Below are positions 9,104 through 18,319 of a stretch of DNA of 64,000 nt, piece after piece. This DNA comes from Bifidobacterium breve. Its GTDB lineage: Bacteria > Actinomycetota > Acidimicrobiia > Acidimicrobiales > Acidimicrobilacustridaceae. The notes beneath the pieces were generated by a model. It had not been told where the DNA came from, did no database searches, and saw only the letters and a list, made by a program, of their open reading frames with translations. The stretch is from positions 37,184 to 101,183 of the forward strand of contig CAMAYJ010000001.1 of NCBI GenBank assembly GCA_945862505.1, read 5' to 3'. Positions within the stretch are counted from its first letter, which is position 1. Each line of letters opens with the position of its first letter. The translations under genes were made by a program, and so were the position numbers.

Positions 9104-10080
9104 GCGTCACCGGTTATGACGTTCGGTTGCGTCCGGCCCAGCCGGCGACACCCGCCGGTGATGCATTCACGATTCATCGTTCCGATATCGGAAACGGTCT
9201 TGAACTCGCTTATGTCCGTGAAGGTGTCGGCGGATATCCGCTCCTTCTGGTTCACGGCTATCCGGAAACGAAGCGCATTTGGTGGCGCAATATCGAGGCG
9301 CTTGTTGCCGCTGGTTTCGAGGTCATCGTTCCCGACCTTCGGGGACATGGCGATTCAGATCTCTCGGAATCCGATACGTACGATCTCGTCACCTACAGCC
9401 GCGATCTGTATGCGCTAGTGCATGACGTTCTTGGTCATGAACACGTTGGCGTGATCGGTGGAGACGTCGGCGGCGTTGTAGCCGTCGACATGGTGCATCG
9501 ATTCGAAGGTTTCGTTGACGCACTGTGCTTCTTCGACACGGTGCCGCCAATGGTGATCGACGCGTACGTTGCCGCTGGCATCGACATCGGTTCGATCAAA
9601 GCAATCGCCGATGGACCCACTGGCGATTACCGCCGTCGCCAAGGTGGTGAGCCCGATGAGTTGGCCGCGGAATTGAATTCGCCGGCGTTACGTCGAGCGT
9701 GGGTTGCTGCGATGTACGGCCCTCGTTTGTGGGCATCACCAGGCACGTTCAGCGACGCCGACATCGATTTCATGACTGAGCCTTGGGCTGATGAGGCTCG
9801 ACTTCGAGCTGGATGGGCGGTCTATCAACTTGGGTACGGACGCACAGCGGAGGAGTTTCCGATCCTCGACCGTGCGGTCGACGTGCCGACTCTTCTCTTT
9901 TATGGTGCCGACGATCAGGTTGTAGGCCCCGATTTCCTTCACTGCTGTGAAGTTGCGTTTACAAATCGCGTAGGTCCGCTGGTGCTTGCGGGCGCCGGAC
10001 ATTTCTTGCAGTGGGAGCGGGCAGACATTTTCAATCCGACAGTGTCGATGTTCTTTCACTCAATTGCATCGAAGGTGTGA
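9100..10080 (+). CDS. Alpha/beta hydrolase, epoxide hydrolase/dehalogenase-like
   Basis: LLVHGYPETKRIWWRNIEAL, PDLRGHGDSD, GGDVGG Asp-type nucleophile elbow; 4-nt overlap with upstream gene. Confidence 0.8.
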   Translation: MSVTGYDVRLRPAQPATPAGDAFTIHRSDIGNGLELAYVREGVGGYPLLLVHGYPETKRIWWRNIEALVAAGFEVIVPDLRGHGDSDLSESDTYDLVTYSRDLYALVHDVLGHEHVGVIGGDVGGVVAVDMVHRFEGFVDALCFFDTVPPMVIDAYVAAGIDIGSIKAIADGPTGDYRRRQGGEPDELAAELNSPALRRAWVAAMYGPRLWASPGTFSDADIDFMTEPWADEARLRAGWAVYQLGYGRTAEEFPILDRAVDVPTLLFYGADDQVVGPDFLHCCEVAFTNRVGPLVLAGAGHFLQWERADIFNPTVSMFFHSIASKV

Positions 10081-10082
10081 TC

Positions 10083-11579
10083 ATGGCTTCGTCAGAAATG
10101 CTTGACCCCCAGACCCCGATTGTCATAAGCGCTGCAGAGCTTGTGCACCGCGATGGACCCGGCTTTGTGATGACATCTGCGACCGATCTCATGATTGAAG
10201 CTGTTCAAGCCGCGTTGGGAGCAACCGGTGCGGCCGGGTCGCTGGGTGAGCTGACGGGAGCGGTCTTCGTTCCTCATGGAACCTGGTCGGAAAGTGATCC
10301 TGGTCGAGCCATCGCCGTTGCTGTTGGTGCTCCGAATGCCCGAAGCATCAGAAGCGAACTTGGTGTTCTGCAGCAATCATTACTTGCCAGAGCAGCAACC
10401 GATGTTCGTTCAGGAGTTGTTGACGTTGCCATAGTCGTGGGCGGAGAAAACCGCTGGTCCGGCGTAATCGCTGGAAAGTCTGGAAGCGCCGTTCCCGACG
10501 CGCCGGCAGCTGCCCGTTCATCGGAACCCGACGAAGTCATTGCTCCGAAGGAAATGGTGATTTCGCAGATCGAGATCGAGCGCAACCTCACGACTGCTGC
10601 TCATCAATACGCAATTATCGAATCTGCGCTGCGTCATCACCTTGGCCGCTCGAACCGGGCCCATCAGCGCGAACTCGGAGATCTATGGGCACGGTTTGCT
10701 CAGATCGCCGCGCACGCACCCGCCGGCTGGGATGACCGCGCATTGACATCAGACGAGATCGCGTTCGAATCTGAATCGAATCGGATGATCGCAGCGCCGT
10801 ATCCGAAATGGCTGATTTCACAGTGGAATGTCGATCAGGCTGCGGCACTCATCTTCACCACCGTCGGAACGGCGAGTCGTCTCGGTCTCGACGAATCGAC
10901 ATGGGTGTTCCCCCTCGCAATGGTCGAATCCAACGCAGTCATTCCGCTTCCCGAACGCGCTGATGTCCATCGCTGGCCGGCATCTCAGCTCGTAGCGAGG
11001 ATTGCACTTGAGTCATCTCGCGTCACCATCGATGAAATCGGACCTGTCGATCTCTATAGCTGCTTCCCAGCAGCAGTAGAAGTACAAGCTCGAGAGATTG
11101 GTTTCTCAATCGATCGTGACCTCACCCTCACTGGCGGTATGACATTTGGTGGCGGGCCGTTCAATAACTACGTGCTGCAAGGTGCAGCGGCGATGGTGCG
11201 TCGCTTGCAGGAACTTCCCGACGCAACGTTTGGCATGACAAGTGCAGTGAGTGGCCTTCTCACAAAGCCGGCAGTGACGGTCTGGTCAAACCGCGAACCA
11301 CGGACACCGTTTGTGTCGCTCGATGTCAGCGAAGAAGCCGAACGAGCAACCGAACGGCGACTGGTGGATCTCGACCTCACCGGCGCTGGGGTGGTTGTGG
11401 GAGCCACGGTTCTACCCAGTAGCGATGGCCAGCTCACAACGGTGGCTCTGGTTGAGGTCGATGAGGTTCGAACGGTCGTTCAGAGTCACGATTCTGGGGT
11501 CGGCCAAACGTTTATGGATTCGGACCCGGTCGGCCTCTCGGTCATCATTGGTGATCCTGGGGAATTTACGCTGGCTTAG
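10083..11579 (+). CDS. Thiolase-like acetyl-CoA acetyltransferase family protein
   Basis: VRSGVVDVAIVVGGENRWSG, DLYSCFPAAVEVQAREIGF, TGGMTFGGGPFNNYVL; canonical N-terminal Cys nucleophile not evident. Confidence 0.65.
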   Translation: MASSEMLDPQTPIVISAAELVHRDGPGFVMTSATDLMIEAVQAALGATGAAGSLGELTGAVFVPHGTWSESDPGRAIAVAVGAPNARSIRSELGVLQQSLLARAATDVRSGVVDVAIVVGGENRWSGVIAGKSGSAVPDAPAAARSSEPDEVIAPKEMVISQIEIERNLTTAAHQYAIIESALRHHLGRSNRAHQRELGDLWARFAQIAAHAPAGWDDRALTSDEIAFESESNRMIAAPYPKWLISQWNVDQAAALIFTTVGTASRLGLDESTWVFPLAMVESNAVIPLPERADVHRWPASQLVARIALESSRVTIDEIGPVDLYSCFPAAVEVQAREIGFSIDRDLTLTGGMTFGGGPFNNYVLQGAAAMVRRLQELPDATFGMTSAVSGLLTKPAVTVWSNREPRTPFVSLDVSEEAERATERRLVDLDLTGAGVVVGATVLPSSDGQLTTVALVEVDEVRTVVQSHDSGVGQTFMDSDPVGLSVIIGDPGEFTLA

Positions 11580-11625
11580 ACAGAGCGGTCCTTGAGTGCG
11601 GCGCCCTGGTTGTGATCGTGACAAA

Positions 11626-11640
11626 CTGACGATCCGTCAG
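11626..11640. promoter_or_regulatory. Inverted repeat CTGACG-N3-CGTCAG, candidate operator
   Basis: CTGACGATCCGTCAG between 11579 and 11680; same arms and spacer length occur at 42339-42353. Confidence 0.55.
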
Positions 11641-11679
11641 ATTCCCGGCGAGTGCCGGGGCGACGCCCAGGAGGCCCCC

Positions 11680-12891
11680 ATGGAAATCCCCCGCATTATC
11701 TCGGTCGATGATCATGTCGTAGAGCCCCCCGACCTGTGGTCGTCGCGCCTCCCCGAGAAGTACCGCGAACGAGGCCCGCGTGTCCTTCGCAAGAAGGTGA
11801 AGATGGGAATCATCGGGGGAGTGTTCTCCTTCGAAGTCAGTGAAGACGATGGCGTCGATTGCGACGTCTGGTACTACGACGATCTCGTCTACCCGTTCAC
11901 TCGCCTTTCAGCCGCCGTCGGCGCTGAGGTTGTGCAGAACGAGCCATGCACGTTCGATGACATCCTTCCGGGTTGTTACGACCAAACCGCGCGCCTTGCG
12001 GACATGGACGCCAATCATGTCGAGGCATCAATTTGTTTCCCGAATATCCTTCCGCGATTTTGCGGTCAGACGTTTCTTGAACGCGAAGACAAAGAACTCG
12101 CGATGGCGTGCATCACCGTTTACAACGACTGGATGATCGACGAATGGTGCGCGGGTGCTGGTTATGGCCGCCTCATTCCGATGACAATTGTTCCTCTTTG
12201 GGACGTTGAACTCGCCGCAAAAGAAATTCATCGTTGTGCTGCGAAGGGCAGTCACAGCATCACCTTTAGTGAAAGCCCTGTTCCGCTTGGTTTGCCATCG
12301 GTTCATTCGGGTTATTGGGACCCAATGTTCGCGGCGTGCGTCGAGACCGACACCGTCGTCAATATGCACATCGGTTCTTCGTCAAAGATGCCTTCGACTG
12401 CTCCCGATGCACCATTCATCATCTCTTCGGTATTGACCTTCCAAAATGCGATGGGCTCGGTGCTCGACTACGTCTTTGGTGGCGTCTTTGAACGGTTCCC
12501 CGATCTGCGCGTTGCGTACTCGGAAGGACAAGCCGGATGGCTTCCCTACATTCTTGAGCGCGCTGACAAATTGTGGGAAGAGCGCCTTCTCGACAGAACC
12601 GGATTTGGCTCGAATCTGACCGTCCCGCCTTCGACCTACATGAAGCAGAACGTTTGGTACTGCGTGTTTGACGATGAAACGGCAATGGCGAATCGTGACG
12701 TCATCGGTATCGATCGGCTCACATTCGAAGTTGACTACCCACATGCTGACTCGACGTTCCCACACACCAAAGAGGTTGCGGAACGAATGGCAGCCAAAGC
12801 CGGCTTCAACGACTTTGAGGCGCATCGCTTCTTCCGTGGAAACGCTATTGAGCTTTACAAGCTCGACAAGTACTACGGCATTACGAAATAG
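11680..12891 (+). CDS. Amidohydrolase family (amidohydrolase_2) protein
   Basis: IISVDDHVVEPPDLW and LTFEVDYPHADSTFPH metal-site motifs. Confidence 0.8.
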   Translation: MEIPRIISVDDHVVEPPDLWSSRLPEKYRERGPRVLRKKVKMGIIGGVFSFEVSEDDGVDCDVWYYDDLVYPFTRLSAAVGAEVVQNEPCTFDDILPGCYDQTARLADMDANHVEASICFPNILPRFCGQTFLEREDKELAMACITVYNDWMIDEWCAGAGYGRLIPMTIVPLWDVELAAKEIHRCAAKGSHSITFSESPVPLGLPSVHSGYWDPMFAACVETDTVVNMHIGSSSKMPSTAPDAPFIISSVLTFQNAMGSVLDYVFGGVFERFPDLRVAYSEGQAGWLPYILERADKLWEERLLDRTGFGSNLTVPPSTYMKQNVWYCVFDDETAMANRDVIGIDRLTFEVDYPHADSTFPHTKEVAERMAAKAGFNDFEAHRFFRGNAIELYKLDKYYGITK

Positions 12892-12894
12892 CGA

Positions 12895-13710
12895 TTGATG
12901 GCTGATCTGCAGAGTGAACCCGGCCTGCTTTCGGGCCGGGTTGCACTGGTCTCCGGCGCGGGCCCCGGCCTCGGTCGGGTCGCGGCGATCGAACTTGCGC
13001 GTCACGGTGCCGATATTTCCCTCGGCGCTCGTAGCTCCGAAACGCTCGCGGCGGTTGCCACGGAGATCGAGGCGATGGGTAGGCGTGTTACGTGGCGCCC
13101 GACCGACATCACGTCGGCGGACGACTGTCGCGCCCTCGTTGAACAGACGGTGACTGAGCTTGGTCGCCTCGACACGTTGGTGAACAACGCCTTTTTGGGG
13201 GGTAGCGGCAATCTGTTCGCTGACACGTTCACCTCGAACGAAGACGACATTTGGCATCGATCGATGGATACGAATCTGTTTGGTTCGCTCAACATGACGA
13301 GAGCCGCGATCGAACCCATGAAGCGCCAAGGCGAAGGCAGCATCGTGATGGTCGGAACGATGGCGGTGCGTGAGGTGAAGCCGAATCAGGGGCCGTACGC
13401 GATTTCCAAAGCTGCCCTCTTGCAGGCAACCCGAACGCTCTCGACCGAACTCGGACGTGACGGAATCAGGGTGAACATGGTGCTGCCCGGTTATATCCGT
13501 GGCGCTGCAGTCGACGGTTGGATTCACCGCCAGGCCGAGGAACGGGGAGTATCGGTGGAGGAGATCGAGGCCGATCTCGCCTCGACCACCGCACTTGGTT
13601 CGATTCCCACCGAAGCAGAAATCTCGGGAACGATCGTGTGGCTGGCGAGTGATCTGGCTCGGCCGGTCACGGGCCAGGCCATCGACGTCAATGCCGGTCA
13701 GTGGATGTAG
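12895..13710 (+). CDS. SDR family oxidoreductase
   Basis: VALVSGAGPGLG, NNAFLGG, YAISK. Confidence 0.85.
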   Translation: MMADLQSEPGLLSGRVALVSGAGPGLGRVAAIELARHGADISLGARSSETLAAVATEIEAMGRRVTWRPTDITSADDCRALVEQTVTELGRLDTLVNNAFLGGSGNLFADTFTSNEDDIWHRSMDTNLFGSLNMTRAAIEPMKRQGEGSIVMVGTMAVREVKPNQGPYAISKAALLQATRTLSTELGRDGIRVNMVLPGYIRGAAVDGWIHRQAEERGVSVEEIEADLASTTALGSIPTEAEISGTIVWLASDLARPVTGQAIDVNAGQWM

Positions 13711-13772
13711 TTCGGCCTGAACGCCGCTACTAGCCTGCGCTTCCTAGTTCATCATTCAATGAGGGGGAAGCC

Positions 13773-14576
13773 ATGTCAGACAAACGACTGCTCGATCGAG
13801 TTGCAGTAATTACCGGTGGGGGTGACGGGATCGGTCGTGGAATCGCTCGGCGCTTTGCTCAAGAAGGCGCCCGAGTTGTTGTCGCCGACATCAATGTCGA
13901 AACCGGGCCGATAGTGGCTCAAGAACTTCAGGACGAGTTTGGGGTCGAAGCATTCTTCCTTCAGACAGATGCAACGAAAGAAGAAGACAACCGCCGCATG
14001 GTGCGAGAAGCTGTTGCGCGCTGGGGCACCGTTGACATCCTCGTTAACAATGCTTGGGGTGGCGATCAGGCTGGTCTTCAGCGTGTTGACAAGATGCCCG
14101 ATGATGCCATGGACCACGCGTGGCACATGAATGTGATGGGTCCGTTGTGGGCGATGAAGGAATCTTTCTCTCACATGCGAGCGCAAGGCAAAGGCCGCAT
14201 CATCAATATTTGTTCGCTCAACGGCGTGAATGCGCATATGGGTAGCGTTCATTACAACTCGACAAAAGAAGCGCTGCGTTCGATCACTCGTACGGCCGCT
14301 CGCGAATGGGCAAGCTTTGGCATCACGGCCAATGTGATCTGCCCTGCAGCAAAAACAACTGCGTTTCGCATGTTCGAACAGATGGCACCGCAGGTGGCTG
14401 CAGAATCGGAAGCGGCAAACCCAATGGGACATCTGGGCGATCCGGAAACGGAAATCGCTCCGGTTGCATTCTTCCTTGCTAGTGATGATTCCGCTTACAT
14501 CACTGGCAACACGTTGTTCGCTGATGGCGGCAGTCACATCAATGGCGCAGTGTGGGTTCCCGACCTCAGCGACTGA
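13773..14576 (+). CDS. SDR family oxidoreductase
   Basis: AVITGGGDGIGRGIA, LVNNAWGG, YNSTK. Confidence 0.85.
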   Translation: MSDKRLLDRVAVITGGGDGIGRGIARRFAQEGARVVVADINVETGPIVAQELQDEFGVEAFFLQTDATKEEDNRRMVREAVARWGTVDILVNNAWGGDQAGLQRVDKMPDDAMDHAWHMNVMGPLWAMKESFSHMRAQGKGRIINICSLNGVNAHMGSVHYNSTKEALRSITRTAAREWASFGITANVICPAAKTTAFRMFEQMAPQVAAESEAANPMGHLGDPETEIAPVAFFLASDDSAYITGNTLFADGGSHINGAVWVPDLSD

Positions 14577-14625
14577 CCTCTTCTTCTTTTTCTGATCGAC
14601 GCAGGCGCGTCTCGAAAGGTGCAAC

Positions 14626-15636
14626 ATGAAAATCGGACTTGTATGGGGTTACTGGCCCGCTCAACCTCCCAAGGATTTCGTCGAGATCACTCAGGAAGCG
14701 GAGAAGGTTGGTTTTAATTCGGTATGGACCGCGGAATCTTGGGGTTCAGACGCGTTCACGCCACTTACGTGGCTTGCTGCACATACCTCAACGATCAAAC
14801 TCGGAACCGGGGTCGTGCAGTTGTCGGCTCGAACCCCTGTTGCCACGGCGATGGCGGCGATGACGCTTGATCACCTTTCGAATGGTCGAGTCATTCTTGG
14901 TCTTGGCGTGTCTGGCCCTCAGGTTGTCGAAGGCTGGTATGGCCGTCCTTCGAATAAGCCGCTCGCTCGTACGCGTGAATACATCGACATCGTTCGCAAA
15001 GCGTTGCTTCGTGAAGGACCGCTTGAGAACGACGGCGAGTTTTATCCGATGCCCTACCGCGGCGAAGGTTCGGTCGGGCTCGGCAAACCGTTGAAGATCA
15101 TGACCCACCCGCTGCGCTCCGAGATTCCGATTTATCTCGGTGCCGAAGGGCCAAAGAACGTCACCCAAACGGCCGAGATTGCCGATGGTTGGCTCCCGCT
15201 TTACTACTCGCCCTTCCGCCAAGACGTGTACGCCGATCAACTCGCAGCGGCCAAAGAAGGGTTCGGCATTAGTTCGCTCGTTACTTTCAACGTGACCGAC
15301 GATGTTGCGACAGGACTTTGGCCAGTTAAGGCAACACTTGGCTTTTACATCGGCGGCATGGGGGCCAAGGGCCAGAACTACCACACGAAACTCATGGCTC
15401 GGATGGGATTCGAAGAAGAGGCCTACAAGATTCAAGATCTTTTCTTCGCGGGCAAGCGAGAAGAAGCGATCGCTGCTGTCCCTGACGACTTTGCCGATGA
15501 GATCTCCCTTGTTGGTCCTGCGTCGCGAATCAAGGAACGACTTGAGCACTGGCGCAACTCGCCTATTACGGAACTTCTGATTTCTGCGCGGAGCCCAGAG
15601 GCGCTTCGTCAGGCAGCGGAACTCGTGAACGGTTGA
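14626..15636 (+). CDS. LLM class F420-dependent oxidoreductase
   Basis: GFNSVWTAESWGSDAFTPLTWLAAHTSTIKLGTGVVQL...MAAMTLDHLSNGRVILGLGVSGPQVVEGWYG. Confidence 0.85.
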   Translation: MKIGLVWGYWPAQPPKDFVEITQEAEKVGFNSVWTAESWGSDAFTPLTWLAAHTSTIKLGTGVVQLSARTPVATAMAAMTLDHLSNGRVILGLGVSGPQVVEGWYGRPSNKPLARTREYIDIVRKALLREGPLENDGEFYPMPYRGEGSVGLGKPLKIMTHPLRSEIPIYLGAEGPKNVTQTAEIADGWLPLYYSPFRQDVYADQLAAAKEGFGISSLVTFNVTDDVATGLWPVKATLGFYIGGMGAKGQNYHTKLMARMGFEEEAYKIQDLFFAGKREEAIAAVPDDFADEISLVGPASRIKERLEHWRNSPITELLISARSPEALRQAAELVNG

Positions 15637-15700
15637 ATCTGAGTTTTTCTGCGCATTCCTGTTTTTGGTTTCCCCTTCACCACCGTTACTCGGAGTCTTG

Positions 15701-17296
15701 ATGTCCTCGTACAACCTCGGCGATCTAATCGAACTCGTCGCTGCCACAAATCCTGATCGTCTCGCCGTCGTCGGTGGCGCAACTCGCTACACCTTTGGCG
15801 ATTTCGACAAACGCACCAATCAGGTGGCCCAGATGTTGATCGGGTTGGGTTGTGAACCTGGTTCAAAGATCGCCGTATACGCATGGAATCGAGTTGAGTG
15901 GGCCGAGTTGTTCTTCGGATCATTCAAAGCGCGCGTCGTTCCGATCAATGTGAACTATCGCTATGTCGCTCACGAACTCGAGTACCTGTTCGACAACTCA
16001 GATAGCGAAGTCGTTATCTTCGAGCGCGGATTTATGCCTGTCATCGATGAAATCCGTTCGAAGCTCACAAAAGTCCGCACGTTTGTGGTGATGGAAGATG
16101 GTTCGGACCATCCCACGCCATGGGCGCAGTCGTACGACGAACTTGTCAACGCGCAATCCGACGCAGCGTTTAAAAATGGGCGAACTGGCGACGACCTGTA
16201 CTTCCTCTACACCGGTGGAACCACAGGAATGCCCAAGGGTGTGATGTGGCGCCACGAAGACATCTTCTTCGCCGCGCTCAGTAGCGCACTTGGTGCTCGC
16301 ATCACCTCGCCCGAAGAAATTGGTGAGCGTTCGCTTCCTGCGGACTTTGCCCTGCCAAGCCTCATCATCGCCCCGCTAATGCACGGTGCCGCGCAATGGG
16401 GAATGTGCAACATGTTGTTCGCCGGTGGTCCGGTTGTGCTTTACACCGGCCATGGGTTTGATGCGCACGAAATCTGGTCGATCGCCGAGCGAGAAAAATG
16501 CATGGGTCTCACGTTGGTTGGCGATGCCATGGGTCGCCCCCTCGCCGACGCGCTCGTCGATGGGAAACGCACATGGGATCTTTCCGGTGTGTTCCGTATT
16601 GGCTCTGGTGGTGGAGTCTTCTCTCCAGCGGTTCAGCAAGCACTGAAAGATGCGCTACCGCACATCACGGTGATGGATAGTTACGGAGCATCCGAAACGG
16701 GAGCGGGCGGCATGTCAGTCGAAGGTGGCGCCCGAAGGTTCCAGGTTTCCGACGGGCTTCAGGTGCTCGACGAGAACATGATTCCGATTCCGGCGGGCTC
16801 GGAAAAAATCGGTCAACTCGCCCGATCTGGTTACATCCCGATGGGTTATTACAAGGACGAAGAAAAGACAGCAAAGACCTTCCCGACCGATGCCACAGGA
16901 AAGCGGTGGTCAATTCCGGGCGACTCTGCATCTGTTGATGCCGATGGCATCGTGACGCTGCTTGGTCGTGGCTCGCAATGCATCAATACCGGTGGCGAAA
17001 AGGTCTACCCCGAAGAGGTTGAAGAAGCCTTGAAGGAACACCCCGAGGTCTACGACGCACTTGTGGTCGGACTTCCGGACGATCGCTGGGGCGAACGAGT
17101 CGTGGCGGTTGTTCAGCCGCGTGAAGGTACGAACCCGACACTCGAGGAGTTGTCCTCGCACTGCCGTAATTTCATTGCGGGCTACAAAGTTCCGCGAGCG
17201 ATCACGTATGTTGATCAGGTGAAGCGGTCGCCCTCGGGTAAGGCCGACTATCGCTGGGCCAAGGAAGCCGCGACCGCCGGAGCTGCAGAAGCATGA
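15701..17296 (+). CDS. Acyl-CoA synthetase, FadD19/FadD17-like
   Basis: YLLYTGGTTG-type P-loop (YFLYTGGTTGMPKGVMWRHEDIF), DAMGRPLADALV, INTGGEKVYPEEVEEALKEHPEVYDALVVG, KVPRAITYVDQVKRSPSGKADYRWAKE; resembles the mycobacterial FadD19 family from memory. Confidence 0.8.
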   Translation: MSSYNLGDLIELVAATNPDRLAVVGGATRYTFGDFDKRTNQVAQMLIGLGCEPGSKIAVYAWNRVEWAELFFGSFKARVVPINVNYRYVAHELEYLFDNSDSEVVIFERGFMPVIDEIRSKLTKVRTFVVMEDGSDHPTPWAQSYDELVNAQSDAAFKNGRTGDDLYFLYTGGTTGMPKGVMWRHEDIFFAALSSALGARITSPEEIGERSLPADFALPSLIIAPLMHGAAQWGMCNMLFAGGPVVLYTGHGFDAHEIWSIAEREKCMGLTLVGDAMGRPLADALVDGKRTWDLSGVFRIGSGGGVFSPAVQQALKDALPHITVMDSYGASETGAGGMSVEGGARRFQVSDGLQVLDENMIPIPAGSEKIGQLARSGYIPMGYYKDEEKTAKTFPTDATGKRWSIPGDSASVDADGIVTLLGRGSQCINTGGEKVYPEEVEEALKEHPEVYDALVVGLPDDRWGERVVAVVQPREGTNPTLEELSSHCRNFIAGYKVPRAITYVDQVKRSPSGKADYRWAKEAATAGAAEA

Positions 17297-18318
17297 GTGT
17301 TGATCTGGGACTTAGTCCCGACCAGGAATCCATCGCCGAACTGTTCAATGGTTTCTTCAGCAATGAAGCCCCACCAGCAGTGGCTCGCGCTGCGGAACCA
17401 CTCGGATTCGATCGCGAACTTTGGAACAAGGTGATCGAACTTGGCGCTCCCGGAATGGGTTGTGCAGTCGAGATCGGTGGCGGCGGTGCATCACTCAGTG
17501 ATCTCGTGGTTGTCGCCGAAACGGTCGGTCGCTCAATCGCTCCGATTCCTCTGATCGATCACCTCGCTGCCCTTAGCGTTCTCACTGAATCTGACCTTGT
17601 CGCCGGTGAAGCAATTGCTGCTGTTGCCGTTCGCCCTGCTGACGCGAACGGCATCTGGTCATTGGTGCCTGCTGGCGCAGTTGCAGATGTGGTGATTGGT
17701 GTCGACGGTGATGAAACCATTGTTGTTCGTTCGGCGCCACCAATGTCTGGGCCCCGCAATCATGGCTCGATGCCCCTTGCCGATCGTTCGGCTCGTGAAG
17801 GCACACGCACGATTCTCGGTCCGGCCTCACTCTTCGAAGTCGTGCTCGATCGGTGGAAGTTGCTGACCGCCGCCGCACTCGTTGGTATTGCCGAGACCGC
17901 AAAGGAACTTGGCGTCGCTTATGTAAAAGAGCGCGAGCAGTTCGGCGTGCCAGTCGGTTCGTTCCAGGCCGTGCAGCATGGTCTTGCCGATCTTCCAGTC
18001 GCAATCGATGGCGGACGACTTCTCACGCACAAAGCGGCGTGGGCCCTCGACAATGTCACCGACGGTCTCATTGATTGGGCCAACAACGAGATCACCGACG
18101 GTTCGACTCTCGCCACGATGGCGTTTCTTTTTGCGGCTGATAGTGCGGTAATGGCTACCGATCGGAGCTTGCACTATCACGGCGGTTACGGATTCGCCGA
18201 GGAATACGACATTCAGATGTATTACCGACGGGCTCGCGGTTGGTCGCTGATTCTTGGTGACTCGACAAGCGTCGGTCTGTCCCTGGCCGATCTTCTTTTC
18301 GGAACCGTGGAGGGCTGA
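17293..18318 (+). CDS. Acyl-CoA dehydrogenase (FadE), short partner subunit
   Basis: VKEREQFGVPVGSFQAVQHGLADLPVAIDGGRLLTHKAAW, HYHGGYGFAEEYDIQMYYRRARGW; adjacent to a second ACAD. Confidence 0.8.
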   Translation: MSVDLGLSPDQESIAELFNGFFSNEAPPAVARAAEPLGFDRELWNKVIELGAPGMGCAVEIGGGGASLSDLVVVAETVGRSIAPIPLIDHLAALSVLTESDLVAGEAIAAVAVRPADANGIWSLVPAGAVADVVIGVDGDETIVVRSAPPMSGPRNHGSMPLADRSAREGTRTILGPASLFEVVLDRWKLLTAAALVGIAETAKELGVAYVKEREQFGVPVGSFQAVQHGLADLPVAIDGGRLLTHKAAWALDNVTDGLIDWANNEITDGSTLATMAFLFAADSAVMATDRSLHYHGGYGFAEEYDIQMYYRRARGWSLILGDSTSVGLSLADLLFGTVEG

Positions 18319-18319
18319 C

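Noticed and set aside
12382-13527. 381-aa minus-strand ORF
   Set aside because: Antisense to clear amidohydrolase and SDR genes; composition (His/Arg rich) and lack of motifs indicate a GC-driven shadow ORF
14788-15747. 319-aa minus-strand ORF
   Set aside because: Fully antisense to the LLM oxidoreductase; no recognisable domain
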